Assembly: GCA_910589395.1 (NCBI GenBank)
Contig: CAJUTL010000039.1
Coordinates: forward strand, 1-25,199
DNA length: 25,199 bases
Direction of reading: 5' to 3'
DNA from: an uncultured Oscillospiraceae bacterium
GTDB taxonomy: Bacteria > Bacillota_A > Clostridia > Oscillospirales > Acutalibacteraceae
The stretch's first letter is position 1; every line of letters begins with the position of its first letter. Below are positions 1 to 8,064 of the stretch, one piece after another. The position numbers and the translations under genes are program-made. The notes below the pieces were generated by a model. It searched no databases, was not told the DNA's origin, and saw only the letters and a program-made list of their open reading frames with translations.

Positions 1-255
1 CGTTCAGAATGACAGATAGAAAGCAAGCGGTTCGCCGCCAAATTCCAATTTATCGTACTAACTGCCCTCTTTGTCATTGCTGAGCAAAAAGCGAAGTAAA
101 CTCCGCTTTTCTTGCTTTCTGTTCAGTGATGACAGGTGGAAGGTAAGCGGGCAACCGCTAAATTCCAACTTATCAGGTGTCATTTGCAGCGCTTGCACCC
201 TTGACCTTACTAATTGCTAATTACTAACCGCTAACTACTAATTCTCCTTGCGCCC
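1..255. repeat. Gene-free stretch of dispersed intergenic repeats
   Basis: No gene is visible here. A unit beginning GTTCAG, then GACAG, an AAGCGG core and AAATTCCAAYTTATC occurs twice in direct orientation (about 2-54 and 121-174). Between the copies lies GTCATTGCTGAGCAAAAAGC (73-92), a word found again at 18532. The end (about 208-243) is a run of short CTAA/CTAAC words (TTACTAACCGCTAACTAC). The same word types recur at 9828-9955, 18480-18660 and 25125-25199, so this is a dispersed intergenic family and not a local accident. Confidence 0.7.
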
Positions 256-672
256 TCAGAGAATTTCAGGCTTCTCCCGGTCTGCCTCTAAACGGGCGGC
301 GTGTCGCTTTGCCTTCAGAAGAAGCACCGTGTCGTAAAGCTCCTCCACTGTCAGGAGGAGCATGGCGCTCCAGCCACGGTTCTGGAGAAAGGCAAACACT
401 GTCAGGCAGAGGGAAAGCAGAAGCAGGGCAGCGCTGAGAAAAACACCCTTTTGTCCCAGCCGGGTGCTTTGATGGGTTCGAAACAAAAGAAGAAACGCCA
501 GCGCTGACCAATACAAGACGTTTGCCGCAACCAGAGGTTCAAATTGATAGGCGGTTTGGGCCGTTCTTGTCGCCTGCTCCAGCAACACCGGCAGGAGCCA
601 CAGCGCCAGCAGAGCATAGAGCGCATAGAAAAGCAGGTACAGCGCAAAGGAAAAATTGCTTCGGTTTTTCAT
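256..672 (-). CDS. Hypothetical small integral membrane protein
   Basis: 138 aa that I do not recognise as a named family. Three or four hydrophobic segments are visible, at about residues 8-32, 46-64, 77-97 and 98-118. The tail after about residue 120 is charged and rich in Lys, Arg and Glu and is probably cytoplasmic. The start is supported by AAAGGAG seven bases before the ATG. The gene lies downstream of the AraC-type regulator on the same strand with a gap of about 80 bases and could be co-transcribed with it. There are no catalytic motifs or cysteine clusters, so I assign no function beyond membrane localisation. Confidence 0.6.
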   Translation of the reverse strand: MKNRSNFSFALYLLFYALYALLALWLLPVLLEQATRTAQTAYQFEPLVAANVLYWSALAFLLLFRTHQSTRLGQKGVFLSAALLLLSLCLTVFAFLQNRGWSAMLLLTVEELYDTVLLLKAKRHAARLEADREKPEIL

Positions 673-750
673 AAAAACGCTCCTTTCTTTTTACAAAATC
701 TGCATTTTATAAATCAGTGCATACCATGCGGGCGTTCCTTTATTCAAAGC

Positions 751-1632
751 TTATTCCCGAAGCCTTCTTGCTTCCCTTCGGTACTCCGCCGGGGTGCGGC
801 CTGTGCTTTGCTTGAAGGAATCAATAAAGTAGCTCAAGCTGTTAAAGCCCGTTTCCAGGGCGATATCCAGCTCCTTTCGGTCTGTTTCCAGCAGCAGCTC
901 TCGGGCGGCCGCCAGGCGCAGGGCGTTGATGTAGCGAATGGGCGTTTTCAGGGTAACCCTTTTGAACAGGCGGCAAAAATGTCCCTCGCTCAGATGGCTG
1001 AGCTCTGCCAGCTCTGCCAAAGTGATAGGCTGGGAATAGTTTTTGCGGATATGCTCTATGGCCGCCTTGATCCCCTGGGAGGGCTCCTTTTCTTTGCGGG
1101 CGGAAAGGAGCTCGCCGCCCTCCGTCAGCCCGGCAAAGATCTCCAGAAGCCTGCTCTGTACCCGAAGCTCATAGGCGGGCGGCTGCCGGGTAAGCAGCTC
1201 CACGGTCTGGTCAAAAGTGGTAAGGAGCGCATTTTCCCGGTCATTCTCTCCCCGAACGATCCTTTGCGGCTTCAGCCTTCCCTCCCGCACCGGGATCACA
1301 TAGGCTCTGCGGGCCAGCTCGCCGCTTCCGCAAAGCATTTCCGGGCTGAATACCACCGCGTCATACTCCAGGGGAGTCTCGTCCAATGCCTGTGCGGCAT
1401 GGAGCTCTCCGCTGTTGAAAAACACCAGATTGCCGGGGCCCGCTTCCATAAAGCTTTCCCCACACTGTACCCGAGCCCTGCCGTCCCGCACCCGAAACAG
1501 CTCCATTTCCTCATGCCAATGGCATTCCAGCTGCTCCAAACCCCCGGCATAGGGCGGCCGCATACGGTAGCAGCCGGCCGGAAAATCCGGCCCGCCATGG
1601 CGGCGGGTCTCTTTCAAGTGCTTATCCACCAT
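751..1632 (-). CDS. AraC-family transcriptional regulator (cupin sensor + HTH)
   Basis: 293 aa. The N-terminal half is a cupin-type sugar-sensing region, with CHWHEEMEL at about residues 37-45 and a later SGELHAA. The C-terminal 100 residues are an AraC/XylS double helix-turn-helix: ITLAELAELSHLSEGHFCRLFK is recognisable, and a second helix pair ends in GFNSLSYFIDSFKQSTGRTP followed by AEYR, the family signature. I chose the ATG at 1632 because GGAGG lies nine bases upstream; the frame stays open to 1788 without a comparable site. It is divergent from the GH31 alpha-xylosidase and probably controls it in response to a xyloside or related sugar. That role is inferred from position. Confidence 0.88.
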   Translation of the reverse strand: MVDKHLKETRRHGGPDFPAGCYRMRPPYAGGLEQLECHWHEEMELFRVRDGRARVQCGESFMEAGPGNLVFFNSGELHAAQALDETPLEYDAVVFSPEMLCGSGELARRAYVIPVREGRLKPQRIVRGENDRENALLTTFDQTVELLTRQPPAYELRVQSRLLEIFAGLTEGGELLSARKEKEPSQGIKAAIEHIRKNYSQPITLAELAELSHLSEGHFCRLFKRVTLKTPIRYINALRLAAARELLLETDRKELDIALETGFNSLSYFIDSFKQSTGRTPAEYRREARRLRE

Positions 1633-1703
1633 ACTCCGCTTCCTCCTGTCCGGGCGCGCACCCATAAAAATCAAAATATTGGAACTTTTCATTGGTTTTC
1701 CGC

Positions 1704-1780
1704 TAGTCTTTTTTTCTGTGAAATTGTATAATACATCTAAATTATACTCGTGCTTCCGGCATTTTGCAACTGCCGGAAAA
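1704..1780. promoter_or_regulatory. Divergent promoter and operator region between araC-type gene and yicI
   Basis: The plus strand has a perfect TATAAT at 1727-1732 but a poor -35 (TAGTCT, 1704-1709), as expected for an activator-dependent promoter of the alpha-xylosidase. The minus strand has TATAAT (complement of 1741-1746) with TTGCAA (complement of 1764-1769) at 17-bp spacing, a plausible promoter for the regulator. A perfect 8-bp inverted repeat, TTCCGGCA at 1754-1761 and TGCCGGAA at 1771-1778, overlaps the regulator's own -35 and is the best operator candidate. All assignments are by eye. Confidence 0.5.
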
Positions 1781-1820
1781 AATCTCAAAAAACCGACAAT
1801 TTCAGAAAGGATGCTTTGCC

Positions 1821-4151
1821 ATGAAATTTACCAAGGGCTACTGGATGAATCTCCCCGGCGTAGAGGCGGCGGACTGCGTGCAGATCCGGGAGGTCAAAAT
1901 CGAAAAAGACCGCGTCTATCTCTATTCCGTTCCCTATCCTCACGACGTACGGGCTATGGGCGGCCCGGTGCTGGAGCTGTTCATCACCTCTCCCCAGCCC
2001 GATATTCTTCGCACCCAGGCCTACCACTTTATGGGCAGCGCCAGGAAGGATCCTCAGTTTGAGCTGAACGAAGCGCCTCAGCCCCTGCAGGTCACGGAAA
2101 CGGAAAAGGGGCTTTCCATCGTCAGCGGAAAAACCGAGCTGCGCATTACGAAAAATCCCGCCTCCTTTACTTATTATTATAACGGAAAGAAGCTCACTCA
2201 GATCGGCGACCGCTTCGGCCACGCCATGATCAGCACCATGAAAACCCCGGAAGGGCCCTTTATGCGTTGCCAGATGGATCTGGACATCGGCGAAAAGGTC
2301 TACGGCCTGGGCGAGCGCTTTACGCCCTTTGTGAAAAACGGACAGGTGGTGGACATGTGGAATGAGGACGGCGGCACCTGTTCGGAGATCGCTTATAAAA
2401 ATATCCCCTTCTATCTGACCAACAAGGGCTACGGCGTGCTGGTAAACACCAGCGGGAAGGTCTCTTATGAGATCTGCTCCGAGGTGGTCACCCGGGTGCA
2501 GTTCTCCGTGCCGGGAGAGAAGCTGGATTTCATGGTCATCGGCGGCGGAGACGGCAAAACCGTGCTACAAAACTACACCGCCCTCACAGGCCGCCCTGCC
2601 CTGCCCCCCGCCTGGTCCTTCGGCCTGTGGCTCACCACCTCCTTCACCACCAGCTATGATGAAAAAACGGTCACAAGCTTTGTGGACGGCATGTCGGAGC
2701 GGAAGATCCCCCTGCACGTGTTCCACTTCGACTGCTACTGGATGAAGGAAAACGAATGGTGCAATTTCACCTGGGACGAGGCCATGTTTGACGACGTGCC
2801 AGGCATGCTTTCCCGTATGAAGAACGAAAAGGGCCTGAAGATCTGCGTATGGATCAACTCCTACATCGGCCAGAAATCGCCCTTGTTCCGGGAAGCCATG
2901 GAAAAGGGATATCTCTTAAAGCGTCCGAACGGCGATGTGTGGCAGTGGGACCTGTGGCAGGCCGGCATGGGCCTGGTGGACTTTACCAACCCCGCCGCCT
3001 GGAAATGGTATCAGGAAAAGCTCCGCGCCCTGCTGGAGATGGGTGTGGACTGCTTCAAAACCGACTTCGGCGAGCGCATTCCCACCGACGTGGTCTATTA
3101 TGACGGCAGCGACCCGGAGCTGATGCACAACTATTATACCTATTTGTATAACAAGTGCGTCTTTGAGCTTTTGGAGGAATACAAGGGCAAAAACGGGGCC
3201 TGCCTCTTTGCCCGCAGCGCCACGGTAGGCGGCCAGAAATTCCCGGTACACTGGGGCGGCGACTGCTCCTCCAACTACCCCTCCATGAGCGAATCCCTGC
3301 GGGCCGGGCTTTCCCTGTGCCTCTCCGGCTTCGGCTTCTGGAGCCACGATATCAGCGGCTTTGAGGGCACCGCCCCGGCTGACGTATACAAGCGCTGGGC
3401 GGCCTTCGGCCTGCTTTCCACCCATTCCCGGCTTCACGGCTCCAATTCCTACCGGGTGCCCTGGCTCTTCGATGAAGAGGCGGTGGACGTGCTGCGGAAA
3501 TTCACCAACCTGAAATGCACTCTCATGCCCTACCTGTATTCCGCCGCCGTGGAGACCCACCGCACCGGCGTACCCACCATGCGCGCCATGGTGCTGGAAT
3601 TCCCCACGGACGCCGATCCTCTGAACATTCCCTGCGCCGATCTGGATCGTCAGTATATGCTGGGAGAAAGCCTGCTGGTGGCTCCGGTATTTACCAAAGA
3701 AGGCGATGTGGATTACTATCTCCCCGCCGGCACCTGGACGGGCCTCCTGGATAACCGCACGGTAGAGGGCGGCCGGTGGCTCCACGAGGTACACGATTTC
3801 ATGAGCCTGCCCCTGATGGTGCGGGAAAACTCCATTCTGCCCATCGGCGCGGACGACCAGAACGTGGAATACGATTACGGCAAGGATCTGACCCTTCACG
3901 TGTTCCAGCTGAAGACAAAGGCCTATACCGATATCAAGGACCAAAACGGGGACGATCTCCTGCAGGTCTCCGCCGAAAACCAAAACGGCACGCTTACTTT
4001 CCACTTCGAGGGCAAAGCCGAAAACCTGAAGCTCCTGCTTCGCAATATCAGCAGCGTAAAGGAAGTTTCCGGCGCCGCCGCGGAGCAGACCGGGGAAGGC
4101 GTTCTCCTGGCCGTAAACCCGGAGCTCCGGAACGTGACGGTTCGGTTGTAA
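1821..4151 (+). CDS. yicI: GH31 alpha-xylosidase (YicI-like)
   Basis: 776 aa, matching the 772-aa E. coli YicI. It should release alpha-xylose from the non-reducing end of isoprimeverose or xyloglucan fragments in the cytoplasm. The N-terminal beta-sandwich begins MKFTKGYWMNLPGV, as in YicI. The catalytic (beta/alpha)8 barrel contains CFKTDFGERIP with nucleophile Asp415 (Asp416 in YicI) and HWGGDCSSNYPSM with acid/base Asp481 (Asp482 in YicI), followed by GFWSHDISGFEG. C-terminal beta domains complete it. There is no signal peptide. I start at 1821, after AGAAAGGA, because an ATG-proximal ribosome site is present and the N-terminus then aligns with the family; upstream in-frame extension to 1764 is possible. 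The last 137 bp are duplicated at 5623-5759. Neighbouring AraC-type regulator is divergent. Confidence 0.95.
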   Translation: MKFTKGYWMNLPGVEAADCVQIREVKIEKDRVYLYSVPYPHDVRAMGGPVLELFITSPQPDILRTQAYHFMGSARKDPQFELNEAPQPLQVTETEKGLSIVSGKTELRITKNPASFTYYYNGKKLTQIGDRFGHAMISTMKTPEGPFMRCQMDLDIGEKVYGLGERFTPFVKNGQVVDMWNEDGGTCSEIAYKNIPFYLTNKGYGVLVNTSGKVSYEICSEVVTRVQFSVPGEKLDFMVIGGGDGKTVLQNYTALTGRPALPPAWSFGLWLTTSFTTSYDEKTVTSFVDGMSERKIPLHVFHFDCYWMKENEWCNFTWDEAMFDDVPGMLSRMKNEKGLKICVWINSYIGQKSPLFREAMEKGYLLKRPNGDVWQWDLWQAGMGLVDFTNPAAWKWYQEKLRALLEMGVDCFKTDFGERIPTDVVYYDGSDPELMHNYYTYLYNKCVFELLEEYKGKNGACLFARSATVGGQKFPVHWGGDCSSNYPSMSESLRAGLSLCLSGFGFWSHDISGFEGTAPADVYKRWAAFGLLSTHSRLHGSNSYRVPWLFDEEAVDVLRKFTNLKCTLMPYLYSAAVETHRTGVPTMRAMVLEFPTDADPLNIPCADLDRQYMLGESLLVAPVFTKEGDVDYYLPAGTWTGLLDNRTVEGGRWLHEVHDFMSLPLMVRENSILPIGADDQNVEYDYGKDLTLHVFQLKTKAYTDIKDQNGDDLLQVSAENQNGTLTFHFEGKAENLKLLLRNISSVKEVSGAAAEQTGEGVLLAVNPELRNVTVRL

Positions 4152-4170
4152 CGATCGCTTTTGAAAAACT

Positions 4171-4230
4171 ATTCTTAAAGAAAGAAGCAGGGCTGTCGAT
4201 AAAGGCAGCCCTGCTTCTTTCTTTAAGAAT
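4171..4230. terminator. Perfect 25-bp hairpin, bidirectional terminator
   Basis: Arms 4171-4195 and 4206-4230 are exact reverse complements, with a 10-base loop. The core is AAGCAGGGCTG pairing with CAGCCCTGCTT, flanked by A-rich and T-rich outer parts (CTTTCTTTAAG), so it can terminate both the alpha-xylosidase and the convergent exported-protein gene ending at 4270. Weaker relatives of this terminator lie at 5786-5820 and about 9630-9680. Confidence 0.85.
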
Positions 4231-4269
4231 GTGATAAATTGAGATAAACAATACGGCACATTTGATCCA

Positions 4270-4992
4270 TCAAAGGACAATTCTCGAATACGTTTCGTAT
4301 GTAATAAAGTCATAAGTACCCCAAGTATTGTAGGAACTGGCTCGAATTCCTACTTTAATGTTTTTTGGGGGAGATACAGATAAGCTTTCTCCGCTTTTCA
4401 TATTCGTTTTGTGAGCAAGGTCAGAGCCTGTATTTAAATTGGTATATCCTAAATTATACGTAGTTCCGGGGACGATTTGCGTAAAAGAACGAATCATGGT
4501 CGTATCAAACCGAACCTTGTTTTCAATGTACCTTGTGGTAGAAATCGTTCTGAAAGGCTTACTGGCCGCAGTTTCAGACGGTTTCCGAAGAGAGACGCTG
4601 TCAACATATTGAGTTACTTCTGTTGTAGTTGAGTAGGGGGAGCTTTCGGAATAAACTTCCGCTTTCGGCAAACCAGCAGGAACAGACCAATCAGCAGGGA
4701 AAAGCTCAGAGAATTCAGGCAGCTTTTCCAGCACATTTCCTTCTAAATCCATTACATAAGCATCTATGCCATCGGCTGACCAGGACTCTGCATAAATCAG
4801 TTCATTTCTAGCTTCCAATATTTTAGCTTTAGTTATAGAATCAGCGTTATCAAGGTTCATATATGCGTAATGACGAATTGTGTAAAACTCTCCAAGGTCT
4901 TTGGCAACAGCAGAAAGAGAAGTAGTGGATAATAGAACTAAAGATAAGAAACAGGCAAATATAAACCGAATGCGCTAAATGCGTTTTTTCAT
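4270..4992 (-). pseudogene. Exported two-domain protein with an in-frame amber codon in its signal peptide
   Basis: Reading from the ATG at 4992 (after AGGAAGAG) gives MKKRI, then TAG (4977-4975), then RIRFIFACFLSLVLLSTT and a cleavage-like SAVA, all in frame with the 196-codon open frame starting at the ATG of 4860. The original product was evidently a 240-aa secreted protein now interrupted at codon 6. The first mature domain contains YAYMNL, ILEAR, ADGIDAYVMDLEGN and PEFSELFPADW, closely matching the gene at 5048-5425. The second (about 105 residues, Ser/Thr and aromatic rich, no Cys) is absent from that paralogue. Translation from the internal ATG at 4860 would lack the signal peptide. 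Function unknown. A sequencing error or amber readthrough are alternatives to loss of function. Confidence 0.7.
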
Positions 4993-5047
4993 ATATAGCT
5001 CTTCCTATCATTTAAGCAACGAGTAAAAGTCATAGAAAACCTGGTCG

Positions 5048-5425
5048 TTAAAAACACTTTGGCTGTTCCCAGTCTGAAGGGAACAACTCATGAAATTCCG
5101 GAACTCTTTCAATGATATTTCCCTCCAGATCTGTTACGTAAGCTTCAATGCCATCGGCGGCCCAGCCGTCAAAACGGTTCATCACTCTTCGGCGAGCCTC
5201 CAGAATGACAGGCTCAAGAGAAGCTTCCGCATCGGCAAGCTTCATGTAAGCATAATAGTCCACTCCGTTTTCCTGAAACAGCTCGTCCATTTCCGCGGCG
5301 GATACTGTTTCCGGTGCATCGGCTTGAGAAATCACATTGTCCGATGCAAGGGCAGAGCGGTTTCCTGCTGTGACGCAAAACAGGACAAAAATAAGCATCA
5401 GGGCCGCAGCTTTCCATTTTTTCAT
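5048..5425 (-). CDS. Secreted protein, short paralogue of the gene at 4270-4992
   Basis: 125 aa with a clear signal peptide (Lys start, hydrophobic core at residues 7-20, cleavage near SALAS). AAGGAGG lies nine bases before the ATG. The mature part carries the YAYMKL, ILEAR, ADGIEAYVTDLEGN and PEFHELFPSDW motifs shared with its downstream neighbour, then stops four residues later at PKCF, exactly where the neighbour continues into a second domain. Either this is a natural single-domain version or the second domain was deleted. The next ATG follows 55 bp downstream, so the two genes probably form one transcript, divergent from the SLH peptidase. No function recognised. Confidence 0.65.
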   Translation of the reverse strand: MKKWKAAALMLIFVLFCVTAGNRSALASDNVISQADAPETVSAAEMDELFQENGVDYYAYMKLADAEASLEPVILEARRRVMNRFDGWAADGIEAYVTDLEGNIIERVPEFHELFPSDWEQPKCF

Positions 5426-5622
5426 AACGCTTCTTCCTCCTTGATTATGGTGATTATTATTTTTTGCTCATACTCCCAAAGTATTCCGAGAAAGCTACTA
5501 AAAGTCTCGTTTTTTCACTTAAAAGCTTATCACTTTTTGCAGAGTTTGTAAATTGTTAAATTGTACAAATCAGACAATAAATTTAGTGACATTTATTGAT
5601 ATGCACATTTATAGTTAAGATG

Positions 5623-5759
5623 AAGCCGAAAACCTGAAGCTCCTGCTTCGCAATATCAGCAGCGTAAAGGAAGTTTCCGGCGCCGCCGCGGAGCAGACCG
5701 GGGAAGGCGTTCTCCTGGCTGTAAACCCGGAGCTCCGGGACGTAACGGTTTGTTTATAA
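5623..5759 (+). pseudogene. Duplicated 3' end of the GH31 alpha-xylosidase gene
   Basis: These 137 bases align without gaps to 4015-4151 (offset 1608) with six differences that I count, about 96% identity. The fragment still reads in frame as AENLKLLLRNISSVKEVSGA and onward to a TAA at the equivalent position, ending DVTVCL in place of NVTVRL. It has no start codon or upstream coding sequence and is preceded by AT-rich non-coding DNA. It marks the far side of the insertion holding the two secreted paralogues. Confidence 0.9.
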
Positions 5760-5762
5760 CGC

Positions 5763-5889
5763 GTAAAAATTTCTTTCAGAAAAGGAGCGGGGCTGCCTGA
5801 CATCGGCAGCCTCGCCCTCTCTTATTTGGGGACTTATATTATACAACACACCCTCGAAAAACACTCCCTTATTTACTGTAAAATATTTC
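5763..5889. repeat. Terminator-containing repeat, copy also at 9607-9739
   Basis: This segment and 9607-9739 share an almost identical start (GTRAAAATTTCTTTCAGAAA), GGCAGC, CCCTCTCTT, then TTGGGG, CTTATA and TACAA, CCC.CGAAA, and TTAAATATT/TAAAATATT. They are clearly homologous but diverged. One copy precedes and one follows the SLH locus, so the locus is bounded by direct repeats of an intergenic region. Confidence 0.75.
5786..5820 (+). terminator. Intrinsic terminator behind the duplicated GH31 end
   Basis: GGCTGCC (5791-5797), loop TGACATC and GGCAGCC (5805-5811) form a GC-rich stem that can extend with flanking GC pairs, followed by a pyrimidine run. It resembles the hairpin at 4171-4230 in position and in its GGGCTG/CAGCC core, as expected if this was once the terminator of the alpha-xylosidase gene. 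Confidence 0.6.
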
Positions 5890-5917
5890 TTCCAAAATTT
5901 GTAATTTTTGCGAATAT

Positions 5918-5937
5918 TCACAAAGCGAAATTTGTGA
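5918..5937. promoter_or_regulatory. Inverted repeat upstream of the SLH peptidase
   Basis: TCACAAA (5918-5924) and TTTGTGA (5931-5937) form a perfect 7-bp inverted repeat with a six-base spacer, with near-symmetry continuing outwards (ATAT on both sides). It lies about 100 bp before the GTG start at 6035. The size and spacing suit a dimeric repressor or activator site. No cognate regulator is identifiable in the window. Confidence 0.35.
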
Positions 5938-6034
5938 TATGGTTAATGTGAACCCAAAAACTGTCTAGAAATCTTTTTTTGACGCTTTTCTTACTCAAAA
6001 TTAAGAAAAAAGACAGAACCACTATTTTTGGTTT

Positions 6035-8030
6035 GTGAAACGATTCAAAAAAGCAAAAAAGCTGTTGAGTATGGTTCTTCTTGCTTCTACTCTGCTTACA
6101 ACCGCCGCCATACCGGCAGAAGCTGCCGCCTTTTCCGATGTCTCTGGATCAAATGCTTACCTGGACGCAATCAATTATGTTTCCGACAATAACCTGATGG
6201 TGGGAACTACCAGCACCCAGTTTTCCCCCGGTACTGGCCTTACCCGGGCTATGATCGTTTCCATTCTTTACAGAAAAGCCGGGTCTCCTGCTGTAACCAC
6301 CAATACCACGCCCTTTACGGATGTTCCCGCTACCGCTTATTATCGCAAGGCTGTAATCTGGGCGGCAAATCAGGGTATTGTTGCCGGAACGACTGCTACC
6401 ACCTTTTCTCCCAACCAAAATGTGACCAGAGAACAAGCCTCTTGCTTTTTCCAACGCTTTTCCAAAAAGACTACCACTACCGTAACAAAAAGCGATTCCT
6501 ACACCGGATATGCCGATTCCGGCAGCGTTTCCAATTTTGCCAAGGAATCCGTGGGCTGGGCTATTGCCAACGGCCTTTTGGAAACACCCTCTAACAAAAT
6601 AAGGCCTACCTCCCATATGACCCGAGGAGAAGCAGCCTTTGCCCTGACCGCCTTCGGCACCAATGTGGAGCGAATCCTTTCCGGAAAGGATCACTTTAAG
6701 TTCCGAAATGTCAGCAGTAATTTTTCTTCAAAATACTATATGACCAACAATCATTATACAAAGGCAAAGAATAGGGTTTATAATAAATACTATACTACCG
6801 AAAGTAAGAAGGTTTATAATAATGCAATAAAAGAGTTAGACTACTGGAGAAACTCTTCGTGGAAAGGCCATTGCTTCGGTATGTGCGCCACCTCCATTTC
6901 TCAGATCGGCGCAAAACCGGGAACAGAACAGGAAAGCGCCCTGACCTATTACCACCTTGCGCAGCACTATGATAACCTTTGCGGCATTTCGCACGATGTC
7001 TGGACCACTAATACTTCACAAGAATTTAACAATACCGTCAAAAAATTGCAATTTGCAAAAGGACCCGCTCTATTGTCTTACATTTCCGTGAATGACACTG
7101 ACGAAGTGCATCACGCTGTTATTGTGAATTCCTGTACGTGGAACAGTACCGGTGATCGCTATTACTGGAAGGTTTATGATCCCAACACCGCACAGACAAG
7201 CCAATGGGCTATTACTATAAAAGATGGCTATTATCACCTTCCTGACGGTACCCATTTTTTAACCTTACACGCATTGGCTAATTATACTGAAAACGGGAAG
7301 GAAATCAATGAACTAAACAAGTTTAACTATCTTGATATTGACGGATATCAAAATTTGAAAAATTACTCCTCTGGAACACTCTCTTTAGATGAGCCTTCCA
7401 TGGAAAGCAATACTTTGCCGGAGGCCTTTGCCACTATGGAAGAGGAGCGCCGTGACCCTAACACCTACTCCACGATCGGCTTCTATCTTCAGGACGGCCT
7501 CATTATTACCAACGACTGCGGGGAAACTCTGGAATGGAGCAGAGAAAACGGCTTTACCGGTGATATGGAGATTTATGACTTCCGACCCATCATTGGAAGG
7601 CCCCCTTCAGGTACACCTGGAAGTTCCCCTCAGCAAAACCTTTACAGTGAAAAGCCCCGAAGAACAGAGCCAGTATTTTACCATTGTAGATCAATACCGC
7701 TTCCAATACGCCACTGGCTTTTCCGGCTCCGCTGTACTGAGCAGCAACGGTTCCATGGAGCTGGAACACTGCCTGGAGGAGTTTGAAGTGGGCTATTACT
7801 GTGCGGAAGAAGCTGATACTCAAAGGCTTTCCGGGAAAAACGGGCACGCCGTAAAAATCGATTATACCGATGGCCTGCTCAGCGCCGCCGGAGAAATGGA
7901 ACAGTATACCGTAACCAAAACCGATGCGTCCGGCGTCAGGCATACAACGGTTCACACTGCTGAAGCGGTGGTGGAGGAAGCCTCTTCTTCATTGATTCCT
8001 GAACCGGAAGAAAGCTCTTTGTCTGAATAA
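6035..8030 (+). CDS. SLH-anchored papain-like cysteine peptidase, frameshifted at a C5 tract
   Basis: The zero frame runs from GTG 6035 to 7786, but the homologous sequence switches to +1 frame at CCCCC (7601-7605). Removing one C gives IIGRPLQVHLEVP and a 664-aa protein ending at 8030. Signal peptide at residues 1-31, then three SLH repeats (about 33-84, 92-142, 153-205) that should bind cell-wall polymer. A cysteine-peptidase-like domain follows: WKGHCFGMC (candidate nucleophile Cys280), EVHHAVIVNS (His359/360) and KVYDPN (Asp382), in the order of a papain-type triad. The C-terminal 190 residues resemble the lipoprotein encoded next. The GTG has no convincing Shine-Dalgarno; AACCA/TGGTT (6017-6033) could fold just before it. 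Peptidase activity is inferred from motifs only. The frameshift may be a pseudogene lesion, phase variation, recoding or sequencing error. Confidence 0.8.
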
Positions 8031-8064
8031 CCTGGGAGGGCACTCTAATGAAACCCCTGCTTCA
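8025..8064 (+). repeat. 40-bp start-site repeat, copy A (copy B 8725-8764)
   Basis: The stop codon, ribosome site and first codons of the lipoprotein gene (core CTGGGAGGGCACTCTAATG) are repeated at 8725-8764, directly behind that gene, with two mismatches in 40 bases. This points to a past tandem duplication of a lipoprotein-type gene, with the second copy mostly lost. Confidence 0.85.

Larger units (their letters stand above)
5426..6034. other. Divergent intergenic region between secreted paralogues and SLH locus
   Basis: This 609-bp gap contains no intact gene. 5426-5622 is AT-rich and should hold the promoter of the minus-strand secreted-protein genes, although I see no consensus pair I would defend. 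5623-5759 is a duplicated fragment of the alpha-xylosidase gene, 5763-5889 a terminator-containing repeat, and 5890-6034 an AT-rich upstream region of the SLH peptidase with an inverted repeat at 5918-5937. Confidence 0.6.

Noticed and set aside
544..1731. 395-codon plus-strand open frame
   Set aside because: It lies opposite the AraC-type gene and the small membrane protein; codon usage and composition are those of a shadow, and the minus-strand proteins have clear motifs and ribosome sites.
4160..4270. Hairpin at 4171-4230 as an IS end or attachment site
   Set aside because: It is a perfect inverted repeat but sits directly behind a stop codon with A- and T-rich flanks, as a bidirectional terminator does, and no transposase or matching second end is present.
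2916..4313. 465-codon minus-strand open frame
   Set aside because: Antisense to the catalytic part of the GH31 gene, which has the family's active-site residues at the expected positions.
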